From IMG/VR virus record IMGVR_UViG_3300025000_000176, positions 1 to 44,843 of that record: a stretch of DNA of 44,843 nt. The stretch is one strand, 5' to 3'. Position numbers and translations under genes: made by a program. This stretch comes from a virus. Under the pieces are notes generated by a model. It saw nothing but the letters and a program-made list of their open reading frames with translations, was not told the DNA's origin and did not search any database. Below are positions 16,192-25,969 of this stretch, piece by piece. Each line of letters starts with the position of its first letter. Position 1 is the stretch's first letter.

Positions 16192-17730
16192 ATGACAGTA
16201 GTTAGTTCAGCAATTGGCAGCGAGCGAATCTCGAAGGTAGTAGGATATATCATTAACAAGGGTGATTTCAGTACCACATCACCTAATCTACCTCAACGTA
16301 TAGCAGTTCTTGGAGAGGCTAATACAGCTAATCAAGCTGCATTAGATGTAACTCCCAAAGAAATATTATCAGCAAAACAGGCTGGTACATTATACGGATT
16401 TGGTTCTCCTCTGTATAATATAATGCGGATTCTCCGCCCACTCAATGGTGGCGGAATAGGTGGAATTCCTGTTATCTGTTATCCACAGGCTGTAGCTGTA
16501 GATGCTGTTGCAGCCGCAAGAGATATTACGCCAACTGGCACAGCAACTGGAAATGGTCTGCATACAGTTACGATTAATGGCCGTGGCTCAGTGGATGGTC
16601 AACATTACGACTACGCTGTGGTCGTCGGAGATACACCAGCATTGATAGTTGCGAAAATAACGGATGCTATTAACAATGTAATCGGAGCTCCTGTAATTGC
16701 AGTTGATGCAACTACTAAGGTAACAGCTACCTGCAAGTGGAAAGGCTTAACATCCGAGCAATTAACTATTACAATTGATACGAATGACAATGCCTGTGGC
16801 ATCACATACGCTGTCACATCTGCTGCCACAGGCTTGAAGACACCTTCAATAGCTGCCGCCTTAGAATTATTTGGCGACAATTGGAATACATTAGTTATTA
16901 ACAGTTACGGCGAACCAGTACTTGACGACCTCGAAGAATTTAACGGGATTCCTGACCCAGACGTGCCAACTGGCAGGTATCAGGGGCTAATTATGAAGCC
17001 TTTTATTTCGTTGTTCGGCGAAACCTCTGATACTTATACTGATTATGTTGATGCAACTGGTCTGGCCTATGGTAGAGAAGAAGAGGTAACTAATGCAATC
17101 TGTCCTGCTCCGGGTTCTGCTGGATGGAATATGGAAGCCGCCGCTAATGTAGCTGTATTATTTGCAAGGAAAATGCAAGATACGCCGCATTTAGATATTA
17201 ATTCGCAAGCATATCCAGACATGCCTACACCAGCGGATGGTGATATAGGTGATTTTGCGGATTACAACACAAGAGATTATCTTGTAAAGCATGGTAGCTC
17301 AACAGTTACGCTGAATGCCGGTAAATTCACAGTTGAGGATTTCGTGACAACATATTGTCCGGATGGTGAAATTCCGCCACAGTTCAGATATTGCAGAAAT
17401 TTGATGCTTGATTTTAATGTAAGATTTGGTTATTATTTATTGGAACAAATCAATGTAGTAGACCATACTATAGCTGCTGATGCTGATACAGTTACAGCAA
17501 CAAAGATAATCAAACCAAAACAATGGAAATTAATTATAAATAAATACGCTGAAGATCTTGCTAAGAGGGCACTTATAGCTGACGCTCCATTCATGCAAAG
17601 CTCTATCACTGTGGGTATTAACCCGACTAATCCTGATAGATTAGATACTACATTCTCATATAAGAGAACTGGCGTTGCAAGAATAAGTTCAACGACTGCA
17701 ACTGCTGGGTTTAATTTTGGAACAATTTAA
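16192..17730 (+). CDS. contractile tail sheath protein
   Basis: This 512-aa protein matches the phage tail-sheath family: an N-terminal region ending in PQRIAVLGEAN, a large variable insertion, and a C-terminal sheath domain with FNVRFGYYLLEQ, ADAPFMQSSI and TGVARISSTTAT. The sheath contracts to drive the tube through the envelope, so the virion is a myovirus. It begins the Mu/P2-like tail module and is followed by the tube gene. Confidence 0.9.
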   Translation: MTVVSSAIGSERISKVVGYIINKGDFSTTSPNLPQRIAVLGEANTANQAALDVTPKEILSAKQAGTLYGFGSPLYNIMRILRPLNGGGIGGIPVICYPQAVAVDAVAAARDITPTGTATGNGLHTVTINGRGSVDGQHYDYAVVVGDTPALIVAKITDAINNVIGAPVIAVDATTKVTATCKWKGLTSEQLTITIDTNDNACGITYAVTSAATGLKTPSIAAALELFGDNWNTLVINSYGEPVLDDLEEFNGIPDPDVPTGRYQGLIMKPFISLFGETSDTYTDYVDATGLAYGREEEVTNAICPAPGSAGWNMEAAANVAVLFARKMQDTPHLDINSQAYPDMPTPADGDIGDFADYNTRDYLVKHGSSTVTLNAGKFTVEDFVTTYCPDGEIPPQFRYCRNLMLDFNVRFGYYLLEQINVVDHTIAADADTVTATKIIKPKQWKLIINKYAEDLAKRALIADAPFMQSSITVGINPTNPDRLDTTFSYKRTGVARISSTTATAGFNFGTI

Positions 17731-17741
17731 ATTATAGATAT

Positions 17742-18146
17742 ATGGCAACAGGTGGAGATATTATAGAAATTACTTATAACCACGCCACGTTAGGCAATGG
17801 CACAATATATGGTAAGGCTAAGGAAGACAGTACCTTCGACTTAGGTGGATTTCGCTCAGAGGATGATGCTGCTGGCGTTGATGGCGGCGGTAATATGATT
17901 GATAAAATTACTCAATCACGTTGGAAGTTCAGTGTTTCAGTGAGTTGGGACATGAATTCTGCAAACGAATTAGAAAAAATTTCTGAACTCGCTAAAAGTG
18001 CTGTCCAAGCAGATTGGACCATTTCGTCAATAAATGGCACTAACTGGGGTGGAAAAGGTAAGCCGGTTGGCGACTACGAAGGAAATGGCGGCGCGTCTAC
18101 ATTTACTCTTACATTAAGTGGTGGCGGCACTTTGAAGAAGATTTAA
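17742..18146 (+). CDS. tail tube protein
   Basis: This 134-aa protein follows the sheath gene by 11 bases, the usual arrangement. It is beta-rich with the KFSVSVSWDMNSANELEKISEL segment typical of tube proteins and a glycine-rich C-terminus. It polymerises into the inner tube around the tape measure. Confidence 0.82.
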   Translation: MATGGDIIEITYNHATLGNGTIYGKAKEDSTFDLGGFRSEDDAAGVDGGGNMIDKITQSRWKFSVSVSWDMNSANELEKISELAKSAVQADWTISSINGTNWGGKGKPVGDYEGNGGASTFTLTLSGGGTLKKI

Positions 18147-18167
18147 AAATTACATAAAAATAATAAA

Positions 18168-18563
18168 ATGGAAAAAGTAATTTCAATTGAAGTAGCAGAA
18201 AAAGAAGTTAATGATTGGGTTGGATTCAAAAAAATCTCTTCGTCAAAAGTTGAGGAAAATAAGGATTCGTTGAAAAGTATTGCAACTTCAATATCTGAAG
18301 GTGTGTTGACATTAGACGCTGATACTTACGAATTTACACATCAGTTAAAATTTCCGGTTGGCGAAGTGAAAGAATTGAAATATAAGGCGCGTATTTCGAT
18401 GAAACAGATACACACTAAGACACGTAATATTAAGCCTGGAGATACTAATGGCTTGATAAGTGCATATATTGCAGCATTGACTAATCAGAATACAGGACTT
18501 ATCGAGGAACTTGATACAGAAGACAACAGAATTGCTCAATCTATTGCTGTTTTTTTCTTATAA
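18168..18563 (+). CDS. tail assembly chaperone, short form
   Basis: This 131-aa protein sits between tube and tape measure, the place of tail assembly chaperones (lambda G, Mu gp41 / P2 E). It is a soluble alpha/beta protein ending AQSIAVFFL. Its last codons overlap a slippery heptamer T-TTT-TTC (18551-18557), from which a -1 shift leads into a 56-codon extension. The short form should be the abundant product. Confidence 0.82.
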   Translation: MEKVISIEVAEKEVNDWVGFKKISSSKVEENKDSLKSIATSISEGVLTLDADTYEFTHQLKFPVGEVKELKYKARISMKQIHTKTRNIKPGDTNGLISAYIAALTNQNTGLIEELDTEDNRIAQSIAVFFL

Positions 18564-18724
18564 ACCCGGAATCTCTTGATAATATCATCAAGAGTATTGC
18601 TAGAGAATATAAGTGGAGTCCGGGAACTATAAGTAATCTCTATTTAGATAGTATTGATTATTTTGGAATTACTTACTGGTATGATGATGTTTGTCAAATG
18701 GTTACAGAATTAAAAAAGAAAAAA
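18168..18724 (+). CDS. tail assembly chaperone, -1 frameshift fusion
   Basis: Reading with a -1 shift at 18551-18557 gives a 186-aa fusion. The added 56 codons run from CTT at 18557 to AAA ending 18724 and encode a compact domain (KWSPGTISNLYLDSIDYFG, then ITYWYDDV) resembling GpE-type extensions. The extension has no start codon of its own and stops with a TGA (18725-18727) that overlaps the tape-measure ATG at 18724. Start and stop geometry, the heptamer and a downstream stem support programmed frameshifting, as known for lambda G/GT and P2 E/E'. Confidence 0.85.
18551..18624 (+). other. -1 programmed frameshift signal
   Basis: The slippery heptamer TTTTTTC (18551-18557) is followed after a 7-base spacer by CCCGGA (18565-18570), which pairs perfectly with TCCGGG (18619-18624). 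Enclosed is a second perfect stem, CTCTTGAT (18573-18580) with ATCAAGAG (18587-18594). Heptamer, spacer length and stimulatory stem match the classic -1 layout. Confidence 0.82.
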
Positions 18725-20703
18725 TGAGCAATTTCGTAATACCAACCATTTTCACAGCTGTTGACAAGCTAACAGGCCCTATCAACAAGATGTCTAAGGG
18801 TTTAAAAGATTTCGAGACAAGTTCAGCTCGATTAGAGCGTTCATTTAGAAGAATTTCCGAAAAGTCAAAACAGATAGCTATTTCCTCAGCTATCTTTGGA
18901 GCGGCTTTAATTACTCCTCTGGTTATGGCTGGAAAATCCGCCATAAATTTTGAGGCTAAAATGTCAAATATAGCTACATTAGTTGATACTAATGTAGAAA
19001 ATATGTCTCAGATGGGTGATCAACTTGTGAACTTATCAACTAAAATGCCTGTTGCTCTGGACGATCTAACTGTTTCGCTTTATGATATTCGTTCTGCTGG
19101 TATTAGTGCCTCTGACGCAATGTCAACACTAACTGAATCTGGCCGTCTATCCGTCTCCGGACTATCTACAGCATCTGAAGCGACTAATATTATGACATCC
19201 GCCATCAATGCTTTTAAGAATGAAGGACTATCAGCAGCTCAAATATCAGATATTTTATTCAAAACAGTCAAATATGGAAAGACAACCGTATCTCAAATGT
19301 CACAGGCATTTGGTGCGAATGCTGGAATCGTCAATGCCGCTGGCGTAAAATTATCTGAATTTTCTGCCGCAACAGCGGCCTTAACAACAGTAGGAACACC
19401 AGCCGCACAGGCTCAAGATCAAATAAAATCCTCATTAATAGCACTTGAAAAGCCGACTGCACAAATGTTGGTGATATTCAAAAAGTTAGGAGTATCAACA
19501 GGCAAGGATTTAATCCAAAAGGCTGGCGGGTATGTCGAGGCATTGATGGCAATTGAAGAGGCTGGAAAGAAAAATAATGTAAACATGGCTGAGGCATGGA
19601 GTAGAACTGAGGCTCTCGCCGCCGTAACATCTCTATTAGGCTCTACTAATGAGTCTTATGTCGCCTCACTAAAAGATATGGCCACAGGAACGAATGCTAT
19701 CAATGAAGCATTCGAAAAGCAAATGAAGACAGGTAAGTCGCAAGCTCAATTGGCAGAAAATAATATGAAAGCTTTATCAATAACATTAGGAACAACTCTT
19801 ATTCCTGTGTTTAATGAATTATTAGCCAAGATAATGCCTGTTGTCCAATCATTTATGAAATGGTCAAAGGAGAATTCCGGGACAGTTACAACTATCCTTA
19901 TGGTCGTGGCTGCATTAGGTTCTTTGTCTTTAATTGTTTCAGCAGTATCAACAGTCGTCTCAGTAGTAACTGGAGTTACGGCTGCCTATGGTTTCATAAC
20001 AAAGTCCGTAACTGCTCTCACTTGGGCGTGGCAAGCTGCTCAAATTGCTTTAAATTTCGTCATGACAATGAATCCGATTGGAATTATAATTATGGCTATT
20101 GCTGCACTTGTTGGAGCAATATATTGGGTTGTTAATTCTACTGAAGGATGGGGGGAGCAGTGGGATGAAGTCGTTGGTTATATGACTAATAAGATTGAAA
20201 TGTTCAAGAATACAGCTATCTGGATTTGGCAGAATATTGAAGATGGATTTCTTACAATGGTTGATGCTATTGTGTTAGCTTGGAAGTGGGCTATGAACTC
20301 ACTTGGGTTCTTATCTGATCAACAATATGCCGAAGACAAAGCAAGAATTGAAGCTGAAAAGAATGCGAGGATTGCAGCTATAACAGACACTGAGAAAGCA
20401 TTGCAAAAAAATGTGATGAGGGACATACAAGGAATGCAATGGAAGATCAAGATTAAAGAAGACGCCCGCAGCGTTTCAGAGATTGGTTCGGATTTAATGG
20501 GTGTGCCATCGAATAATACTCCTCTTGTAAATCCCGAATTAGCTAAACAAGAGGGCATTACGAACACAATAAATAATAATACAAATGGTTCATTAGATAT
20601 CAATATTAAGGATCCTGGCAATGCTGCGAATATTAACTCAAGTTCAATACCGAAGGGGGTTAGATTAAGCACTACAGCTGGATGGACAGGAGGGACTTGG
20701 TAA
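18724..20703 (+). CDS. tail tape measure protein
   Basis: I start this 659-aa protein at 18724 because its ATG overlaps the stop of the frameshift extension (ATGA). It has a helical N-terminus, the tape-measure core of the TP901 type (MSNIATLVDTNVENMSQMG, then SLYDIRSAGISASDA), and a hydrophobic region at about residues 380-480 with several membrane-like segments. The C-terminus is polar and Asn-rich. It sets tail length; the usual 0.15 nm per residue would predict about 100 nm. Confidence 0.9.
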   Translation: MSNFVIPTIFTAVDKLTGPINKMSKGLKDFETSSARLERSFRRISEKSKQIAISSAIFGAALITPLVMAGKSAINFEAKMSNIATLVDTNVENMSQMGDQLVNLSTKMPVALDDLTVSLYDIRSAGISASDAMSTLTESGRLSVSGLSTASEATNIMTSAINAFKNEGLSAAQISDILFKTVKYGKTTVSQMSQAFGANAGIVNAAGVKLSEFSAATAALTTVGTPAAQAQDQIKSSLIALEKPTAQMLVIFKKLGVSTGKDLIQKAGGYVEALMAIEEAGKKNNVNMAEAWSRTEALAAVTSLLGSTNESYVASLKDMATGTNAINEAFEKQMKTGKSQAQLAENNMKALSITLGTTLIPVFNELLAKIMPVVQSFMKWSKENSGTVTTILMVVAALGSLSLIVSAVSTVVSVVTGVTAAYGFITKSVTALTWAWQAAQIALNFVMTMNPIGIIIMAIAALVGAIYWVVNSTEGWGEQWDEVVGYMTNKIEMFKNTAIWIWQNIEDGFLTMVDAIVLAWKWAMNSLGFLSDQQYAEDKARIEAEKNARIAAITDTEKALQKNVMRDIQGMQWKIKIKEDARSVSEIGSDLMGVPSNNTPLVNPELAKQEGITNTINNNTNGSLDINIKDPGNAANINSSSIPKGVRLSTTAGWTGGTW

Positions 20704-20704
20704 T

Positions 20705-21133
20705 ATGGATATTACATTGAAAGAAACAGGTTCCGGAGGCGATTTTGTTTTAAAATCGAACGATATAGCCATGACTGACAGCTTGTTCAATGCTATCTAT
20801 ATTTCGATATTTGGAACATCTGATGATAATATATGGTGGGGCAATTCATTATTATTTCCCGATAGTAATGAATTACAAATCAAATCATTATGCGAACAAG
20901 CATTATTAAATAATGCTCTTAATAGTCAGGGTAGAAAAAAAATCGAAGAGGCTATAAAAAAAGATTTAAAAGACTTGAAAGATGTCGCAGATATTACGCT
21001 AAATGTCAGCATTTTATCTGATGATAAAATATCAATAAAAATGGTTTTGACAAAACCAAATAATTTACAGGAAAAATATTCTTATATTTGGAATAATATT
21101 CAAAATGAATTAATTGAAGAGGTAACAATATAA
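20705..21133 (+). CDS. baseplate protein, Mu gp46-like
   Basis: This 142-aa protein resembles the Mu gp46 family: an N-terminal GGDFVLKSNDIAMTDSLFNAIYISIFG segment in two halves, the GTSDDNIWWGN turn and a helical middle. It is the counterpart of the gp25-like wedge protein. It precedes the gp47-like gene by one base, as in Mu. Confidence 0.8.
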   Translation: MDITLKETGSGGDFVLKSNDIAMTDSLFNAIYISIFGTSDDNIWWGNSLLFPDSNELQIKSLCEQALLNNALNSQGRKKIEEAIKKDLKDLKDVADITLNVSILSDDKISIKMVLTKPNNLQEKYSYIWNNIQNELIEEVTI

Positions 21134-22312
21134 ATGGCAATGATACCAACAATAACAGAATTATATACATCAATAATTTCAGACATAGAATCAAAATTGG
21201 GAATTACAGTTCCTTCTATTTCAAAGAATTTTATTAAAATATTCGCAGCCGTGCAGGCCGCAAAATTGAAATTATATTACTTGTATTCGGCTAATATTAA
21301 GAAGAATGTATTTATTGATACCGCTGAACCAGAAGCACTTGGAGGCACTCTTGAGCGATTTGGAAGAGTAAAATTAAATAGAAATCCATTTCCTGCAACA
21401 CCGGGAGAGTATATAGTTGAGGTTACGGGAAGTATTGGAGCTGTAATTCCTGCCAGTACTACATTTAAGAGTGATGATGATTCTACGAGTCCCGGTTATT
21501 TATTTGTGTTAGACGATGAATATGAGTTAATTGCAACAACTGACACGATAACATTGAGGGCTTTAACGACTGGATTAGAATCTCAACTTGAAGTTGGAGA
21601 CACATTGACGGCCACAGCTCCAATTATCAATGTAGATAGTATTGCGACAGTTGATAGTATTACAGTAGCTCCATTGGCGGCTGAATCATTAGAAGATTAT
21701 CGTGAAAAAGCAATTCTGGCCTATAGATTGGAACCACAAGGAGGTGCTGCTGCTGACTATCGTCTTTGGGGCTTTGATGCTCAAGGCGTTGCTAATATTT
21801 ATCCATTTGCAAGAACTGGCTATTCTAATGAAGTAATTGTATTCGTTGAGGCTACTATTGCGGATTCGACTGATGGCAAAGGCACACCCACAGCGGGGAT
21901 ACTTGCAGAGGTAGCGGAAGTTATTGAGACTAATCCGGACACGACATTACTTGCAACTGAAAGGGGCAGAAGGCCGTTAGGCGTATTTAATGTTGAAATT
22001 GCGGCAATAACTGTAAAAGAAATTGATATTAAAATAACCGGATATGTTGGATTAACAAGTGATATAGAAGCATTGTTGACCAGTGCATTAGAGACAGCAT
22101 TAGCATCAGTCCGCCCATTTGTTTCAGCGATTGATACATTAGATCAGAAAAATGATATATTCAGCACATTTAATATCATATATATTATACAGCAAGCTAT
22201 TCCGGGCAGTATATTTTCTTCCGTAGAATTGAAAGTAAATTCAGTTGTTGTTAATAGTTATTTATTCGATAATGGCAATATACCTCACTTAAATTCAGTT
22301 ACTTATGCTTAG
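21134..22312 (+). CDS. baseplate J-like wedge protein, Mu gp47-like
   Basis: This 392-aa protein matches the baseplate J family: the LERFGRVKLNRNP stretch, VTGSIGAVIPASTTF, SLEDYREKAILAYR and GGAAADYRLWGFD are characteristic. It forms wedges that connect hub and fibres. It overlaps the following gp48-like gene by 8 bases. Confidence 0.9.
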   Translation: MAMIPTITELYTSIISDIESKLGITVPSISKNFIKIFAAVQAAKLKLYYLYSANIKKNVFIDTAEPEALGGTLERFGRVKLNRNPFPATPGEYIVEVTGSIGAVIPASTTFKSDDDSTSPGYLFVLDDEYELIATTDTITLRALTTGLESQLEVGDTLTATAPIINVDSIATVDSITVAPLAAESLEDYREKAILAYRLEPQGGAAADYRLWGFDAQGVANIYPFARTGYSNEVIVFVEATIADSTDGKGTPTAGILAEVAEVIETNPDTTLLATERGRRPLGVFNVEIAAITVKEIDIKITGYVGLTSDIEALLTSALETALASVRPFVSAIDTLDQKNDIFSTFNIIYIIQQAIPGSIFSSVELKVNSVVVNSYLFDNGNIPHLNSVTYA

Positions 22313-23402
22313 TGATATACTGCTAAATTTAACTAAACAATTTTCCCCATCCGGAAGGGCTTTTAGAATTCTGAAAAATAGTATTAAAGAAAAATTTTTT
22401 GAAGCTTTAAATGTTAGCGAAGCGACTGCTATACAAGCATCTAAAGATATACTTAATTCTATATTGCCAGATAATGCCAACTTCACCACTGAGGATGCAG
22501 CCAATTGGGAGAGGAGGCTTGGTATTATTACAAATGATAGTACATCATTGGATGCCAGGAAGTTGGCTATCAAAAGAAAAATCAATCATCCAGGATACCT
22601 GAAAGCAAGACAGCACCCACTATATTTGCAGAAAAGTTTGCAAGATGCTGGGTTTGACTTGTATGTGTTTGAAAATAAGTTCTTTGAAGGCGGTGTCTGG
22701 ATAACTAAACAACCATCTGAAGTATTTGCCGGTGCTGAATATCTAATAGCTTATCATACACCACAAGTTAGGCATGGAAACATAAGACATGGCTTATATG
22801 GATTCCCGAAAGTAGCGAATCATGTTGAAAAACAGAGAGATGATGCATTCGACATTGGAAGTAATTACAGATCTACATTTTTTATTTGTGGTTCAACGTT
22901 AGGCCAAATGGCTGTAATTGAGGCTACCAGAGAACTAGAATTTAGACAATTAGTATTAAGATTGAAGCCGGCCCAGACAATAGCATATTATTACATATTA
23001 TTTGCTGAAAATCTGGTTGTTAATAGCACTTTTGATACAGATTTAACTGGATGGAGTCAGGAGGCTATTGTTAGATGGACTTGGGATGCTGCTGGAAGAG
23101 CTAAATATAATGATGCTAATGAAATTATTATTTATCAAAATGTATTAACAATAGGCAAGTCTTACAGGATTATTTTTAATTTAACTGTTGAGAATCCTGA
23201 TGTAAGTGGTGGTGTGCAAGCGTCTTGTGATGTGCTTGACGGTAATTTTCAATCACCGGATGATAATAACTCAGCTGTATATAATAGTACTCAACTTGTT
23301 GATATTATATTAGTTGCAAGTGCTGAGACATTTGGTATCAGGGGCTATTCTAATTCTACTGATATATATTATATAGACAACGTTATTGTTTACGAACTTT
23401 AA
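22305..23402 (+). CDS. Mu gp48-like tail protein fused to a carbohydrate-binding-like domain
   Basis: This 365-aa protein has an N-terminal domain like Mu gp48/DUF2313 (residues 1-200: QFSPSGRAFRILKNS, then LDARKLAIKRKINHPG). A C-terminal 130-residue region (236-365) starts NLVVNSTFDTDLTGWSQ and ends YYIDNVIVYEL, the pattern of CBM4/9-like jelly-roll domains. Typical gp48 proteins are near 200 aa, so the second domain is an addition. It may help the baseplate grip a surface glycan. Confidence 0.8.
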   Translation: MLSDILLNLTKQFSPSGRAFRILKNSIKEKFFEALNVSEATAIQASKDILNSILPDNANFTTEDAANWERRLGIITNDSTSLDARKLAIKRKINHPGYLKARQHPLYLQKSLQDAGFDLYVFENKFFEGGVWITKQPSEVFAGAEYLIAYHTPQVRHGNIRHGLYGFPKVANHVEKQRDDAFDIGSNYRSTFFICGSTLGQMAVIEATRELEFRQLVLRLKPAQTIAYYYILFAENLVVNSTFDTDLTGWSQEAIVRWTWDAAGRAKYNDANEIIIYQNVLTIGKSYRIIFNLTVENPDVSGGVQASCDVLDGNFQSPDDNNSAVYNSTQLVDIILVASAETFGIRGYSNSTDIYYIDNVIVYEL

Positions 23403-23413
23403 AAATATTAAAA

Positions 23414-24049
23414 ATGGCTATAAAATTAGAAAATAAAACGAATGTAGTAGCACCCAGTAGTACTTATCCATATGGTGCAATTAAGGATGATACGGGAGCA
23501 TTCGATGGCACGCCCGTTGATGTCCAGGTTTACGGAGATTTTCATCAATTTTTTGCTAAATTATTAGACGCTTCCGGCGTCATTGCGAATGATTTACCGG
23601 ATAATTTTGACAACAGTTTTCAATATTTCGAGGCATTATATGCCGTGATCAATGGCACTTGGGCAACTAATGTCAACTTGCCTGACAGTGTTATTAAGAT
23701 ACTTGCTGTTGAGGTGGCAGCAGCTAATTCGCTGTCAGTGTCTTACAAAGAAATAGGTAATAATTTTCATCTGATATTAACTGGAGCTATCACATTGATT
23801 AGCAGCGGTTTTTCCGCATCAGATAACTTAGTGATAGACCTGTCAGGATTAATGACTAAGAATTTTGTTGACAATGCAAAATTTTCATTAGTTGTTAAAA
23901 AAACATATCTTGGAGCTGAAAAGGTCTCAATACCAATATGTTTCACGCATAATAAGACGTTAAACATCATGCCGGATGGCGACTTGCTGTGGGATGCTGA
24001 TAATTCTTATATTTTTGTTCTTAATATAGTACTTCCGTTAGAATCTTGA
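23414..24049 (+). CDS. putative tail fibre or receptor-binding protein
   Basis: This 211-aa protein follows the gp48-like gene, the normal place for fibre genes. The N-terminus (TYPYGAIKDDTGAFDGTPV, DFHQFFAKLLDASG) resembles baseplate-attachment segments of short phage fibres; the C-terminal half is beta-rich. No catalytic motif seen. Role inferred from position. Confidence 0.6.
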   Translation: MAIKLENKTNVVAPSSTYPYGAIKDDTGAFDGTPVDVQVYGDFHQFFAKLLDASGVIANDLPDNFDNSFQYFEALYAVINGTWATNVNLPDSVIKILAVEVAAANSLSVSYKEIGNNFHLILTGAITLISSGFSASDNLVIDLSGLMTKNFVDNAKFSLVVKKTYLGAEKVSIPICFTHNKTLNIMPDGDLLWDADNSYIFVLNIVLPLES

Positions 24050-24050
24050 T

Positions 24051-24728
24051 ATGCAACTCAATATCAATAGCGATGCCTTAGTGAAATTTACGAATAAATT
24101 GGAGCGGATCAGAAAAAAATCACTCCCTTATGCTATTCGCAATACGCTCAATTCCATCGCTTTTGATGTTAAGACTAACACGATGCTTGAGCAATCTGAA
24201 AAAGATTTTACTAATAGAAATAAAACATTTTTTAAGTCGAAATCCAAGGTACAGAAGGCAATAGGTCTTGATATTGATAAAATGGAATCAGTTGTTGGAT
24301 TTTATACAGATAAAAAAAATCAGGCAGTAGAAGACCTCGAGCAACAAGAACATGGCGGGAAAATAGGCGGCAGGTCATTTATTCCGCTCCCAACAGCAAG
24401 AGTATCAAATAGTAACAAAAAAAATGTCAAAAAACAATACCGGCTTGAAAATATAAATATTTTGCATAAAATTCGTGACAGAAAACACTTCTATTCAGTT
24501 ATTTACAAGGTTGGACACGGCAAATTTATTTTATATAGAAATGTGTTATATGTCGTGGCTGAAATAAGTGGTCATAAAATAAAATTAACACCACTATATT
24601 CCTATAAAAGAGGACGTTCTGTAAATATTAATAAAAAAACAAAATTCTTTGAAAAATCAAGTCTAAAATCTATGTTGAAAAGCGAAGGAATTTATAAAAA
24701 AGAAATAGAAAAACAAATAAAAAGATGA
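24051..24728 (+). CDS. putative virion morphogenesis protein (gp10/gpG-like)
   Basis: This 225-aa basic protein has an N-terminal helix pattern (FTNKLERIRKKSLPYAIRNT) and a central GGRSFIPLPTAR motif like those in minor tail or HK97 gp10-like proteins. In most phages such genes sit near the head-tail junction, whereas here it lies between fibre and N-like genes. Its stop overlaps the next start (ATGA). Confidence 0.5.
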   Translation: MQLNINSDALVKFTNKLERIRKKSLPYAIRNTLNSIAFDVKTNTMLEQSEKDFTNRNKTFFKSKSKVQKAIGLDIDKMESVVGFYTDKKNQAVEDLEQQEHGGKIGGRSFIPLPTARVSNSNKKNVKKQYRLENINILHKIRDRKHFYSVIYKVGHGKFILYRNVLYVVAEISGHKIKLTPLYSYKRGRSVNINKKTKFFEKSSLKSMLKSEGIYKKEIEKQIKR

Positions 24729-25966
24729 GTTGGATAGATAAGATTACTAATGGATTGCAAATAAAAACAGGTGACGGTAAAATCTATAAGCCGGACTGGA
24801 TTGATCCAAAGCGAGGCAAAAATTTTAACATCAGTGAATTTGAATTCCCTAATTTACAGGGCACGTTAGTTGATAGAAAAGAACCAAAGGGAATGAGATA
24901 TGAACTTACAATCTATTTTCAAGGCGAAAATCATCTTGAAATTACTGATAACTTCATGTTAAGTGCTGATAATAAAGGCTTCTGGACTGTCACTCATCCT
25001 ATATACGGGGAGCTATTCGTCCAGCCTATCTCTATTGCGGTTGACGAATCAAAATTCAATGTATCTGAAATAAGAATAGAGGTAATTGAGACACTGGATG
25101 GTGCTCCTGAATCATTTGTGTATATGGCTGAGGATAAGGTTGTTGAAGATATATTATTTATGAATGAAGAAATGGCCGAAAACTTTGATGAAGAAATACC
25201 GGTATCAGATATAGCTAATATAGCTAATGCGGTGCAAGCCGCATACGATAAGGCTGTCAGCATTGTTAATGATGCAAAAGATGCGGCGAAATTATATGAT
25301 TCGTTGAAGAATGCTTTGAACACTATAAATAATATCGCATCGGATGTGAATTCAGCAATCTCAGCGACATTATCACTCATAACCGCCCCTGCTCTATTTG
25401 TTCAATCAGTACAAGCAAGAATTGATGCTGTTGTTAGTAATGCTACATCGTTGAAAAACAATATAGTAGGCTCGCATCAGACAGTTGCTAACATGCCTAA
25501 GTCGCTTAAAGCCATGTTCCAGACGATGTTAGCCGCCAATGTATCCGCAATGTGCCTGTCAAGTGTCACTAACCTGACTGATACAACATATTCAAATAGG
25601 ATAAAAATATCCGATATTATTGATAAAATTGTCTTGAATTATAATCAATACCTTGCTGACATTGATTCTATGCAGGTTGGAGACGGAAATAGTCCTGACG
25701 ATTTTATTCCAAATTTTGATGCTTTAAAGCAACTTGATGAAATTGTTTATTTCACGTGTTGTAACTTGCTTACATTGACATTCAACTCAAAGCAAGAGCG
25801 ATTCTATACGCTTAATGAAGACAGCAATTTTATCCTTTTAGCTTCAAAACTTTATGGATTAAAACAGGACGATAGCACTATTGATGAATTGATTTCAAAT
25901 AACAATCTTGGGCAAGATTCGCTATTGCTGGTAAAAAAAGATACTGTTATAACTTATTTTGTATAA
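24725..25966 (+). CDS. Mu gpN-like DNA circularization/baseplate protein
   Basis: This 413-aa protein begins like the Mu N family, with FEFPNLQGTLVDRKEPKG, FQGENH and WTVTHPIYGELFVQP. A helical middle and a C-terminal LysM/gpX-like segment (about residues 365-413, ERFYTLNEDSNFILLASKLY) follow. It is a baseplate hub component. Its place after the gp48-like gene differs from Mu, where N precedes gp46. Confidence 0.8.
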   Translation: MSWIDKITNGLQIKTGDGKIYKPDWIDPKRGKNFNISEFEFPNLQGTLVDRKEPKGMRYELTIYFQGENHLEITDNFMLSADNKGFWTVTHPIYGELFVQPISIAVDESKFNVSEIRIEVIETLDGAPESFVYMAEDKVVEDILFMNEEMAENFDEEIPVSDIANIANAVQAAYDKAVSIVNDAKDAAKLYDSLKNALNTINNIASDVNSAISATLSLITAPALFVQSVQARIDAVVSNATSLKNNIVGSHQTVANMPKSLKAMFQTMLAANVSAMCLSSVTNLTDTTYSNRIKISDIIDKIVLNYNQYLADIDSMQVGDGNSPDDFIPNFDALKQLDEIVYFTCCNLLTLTFNSKQERFYTLNEDSNFILLASKLYGLKQDDSTIDELISNNNLGQDSLLLVKKDTVITYFV

Positions 25967-25969
25967 TAT

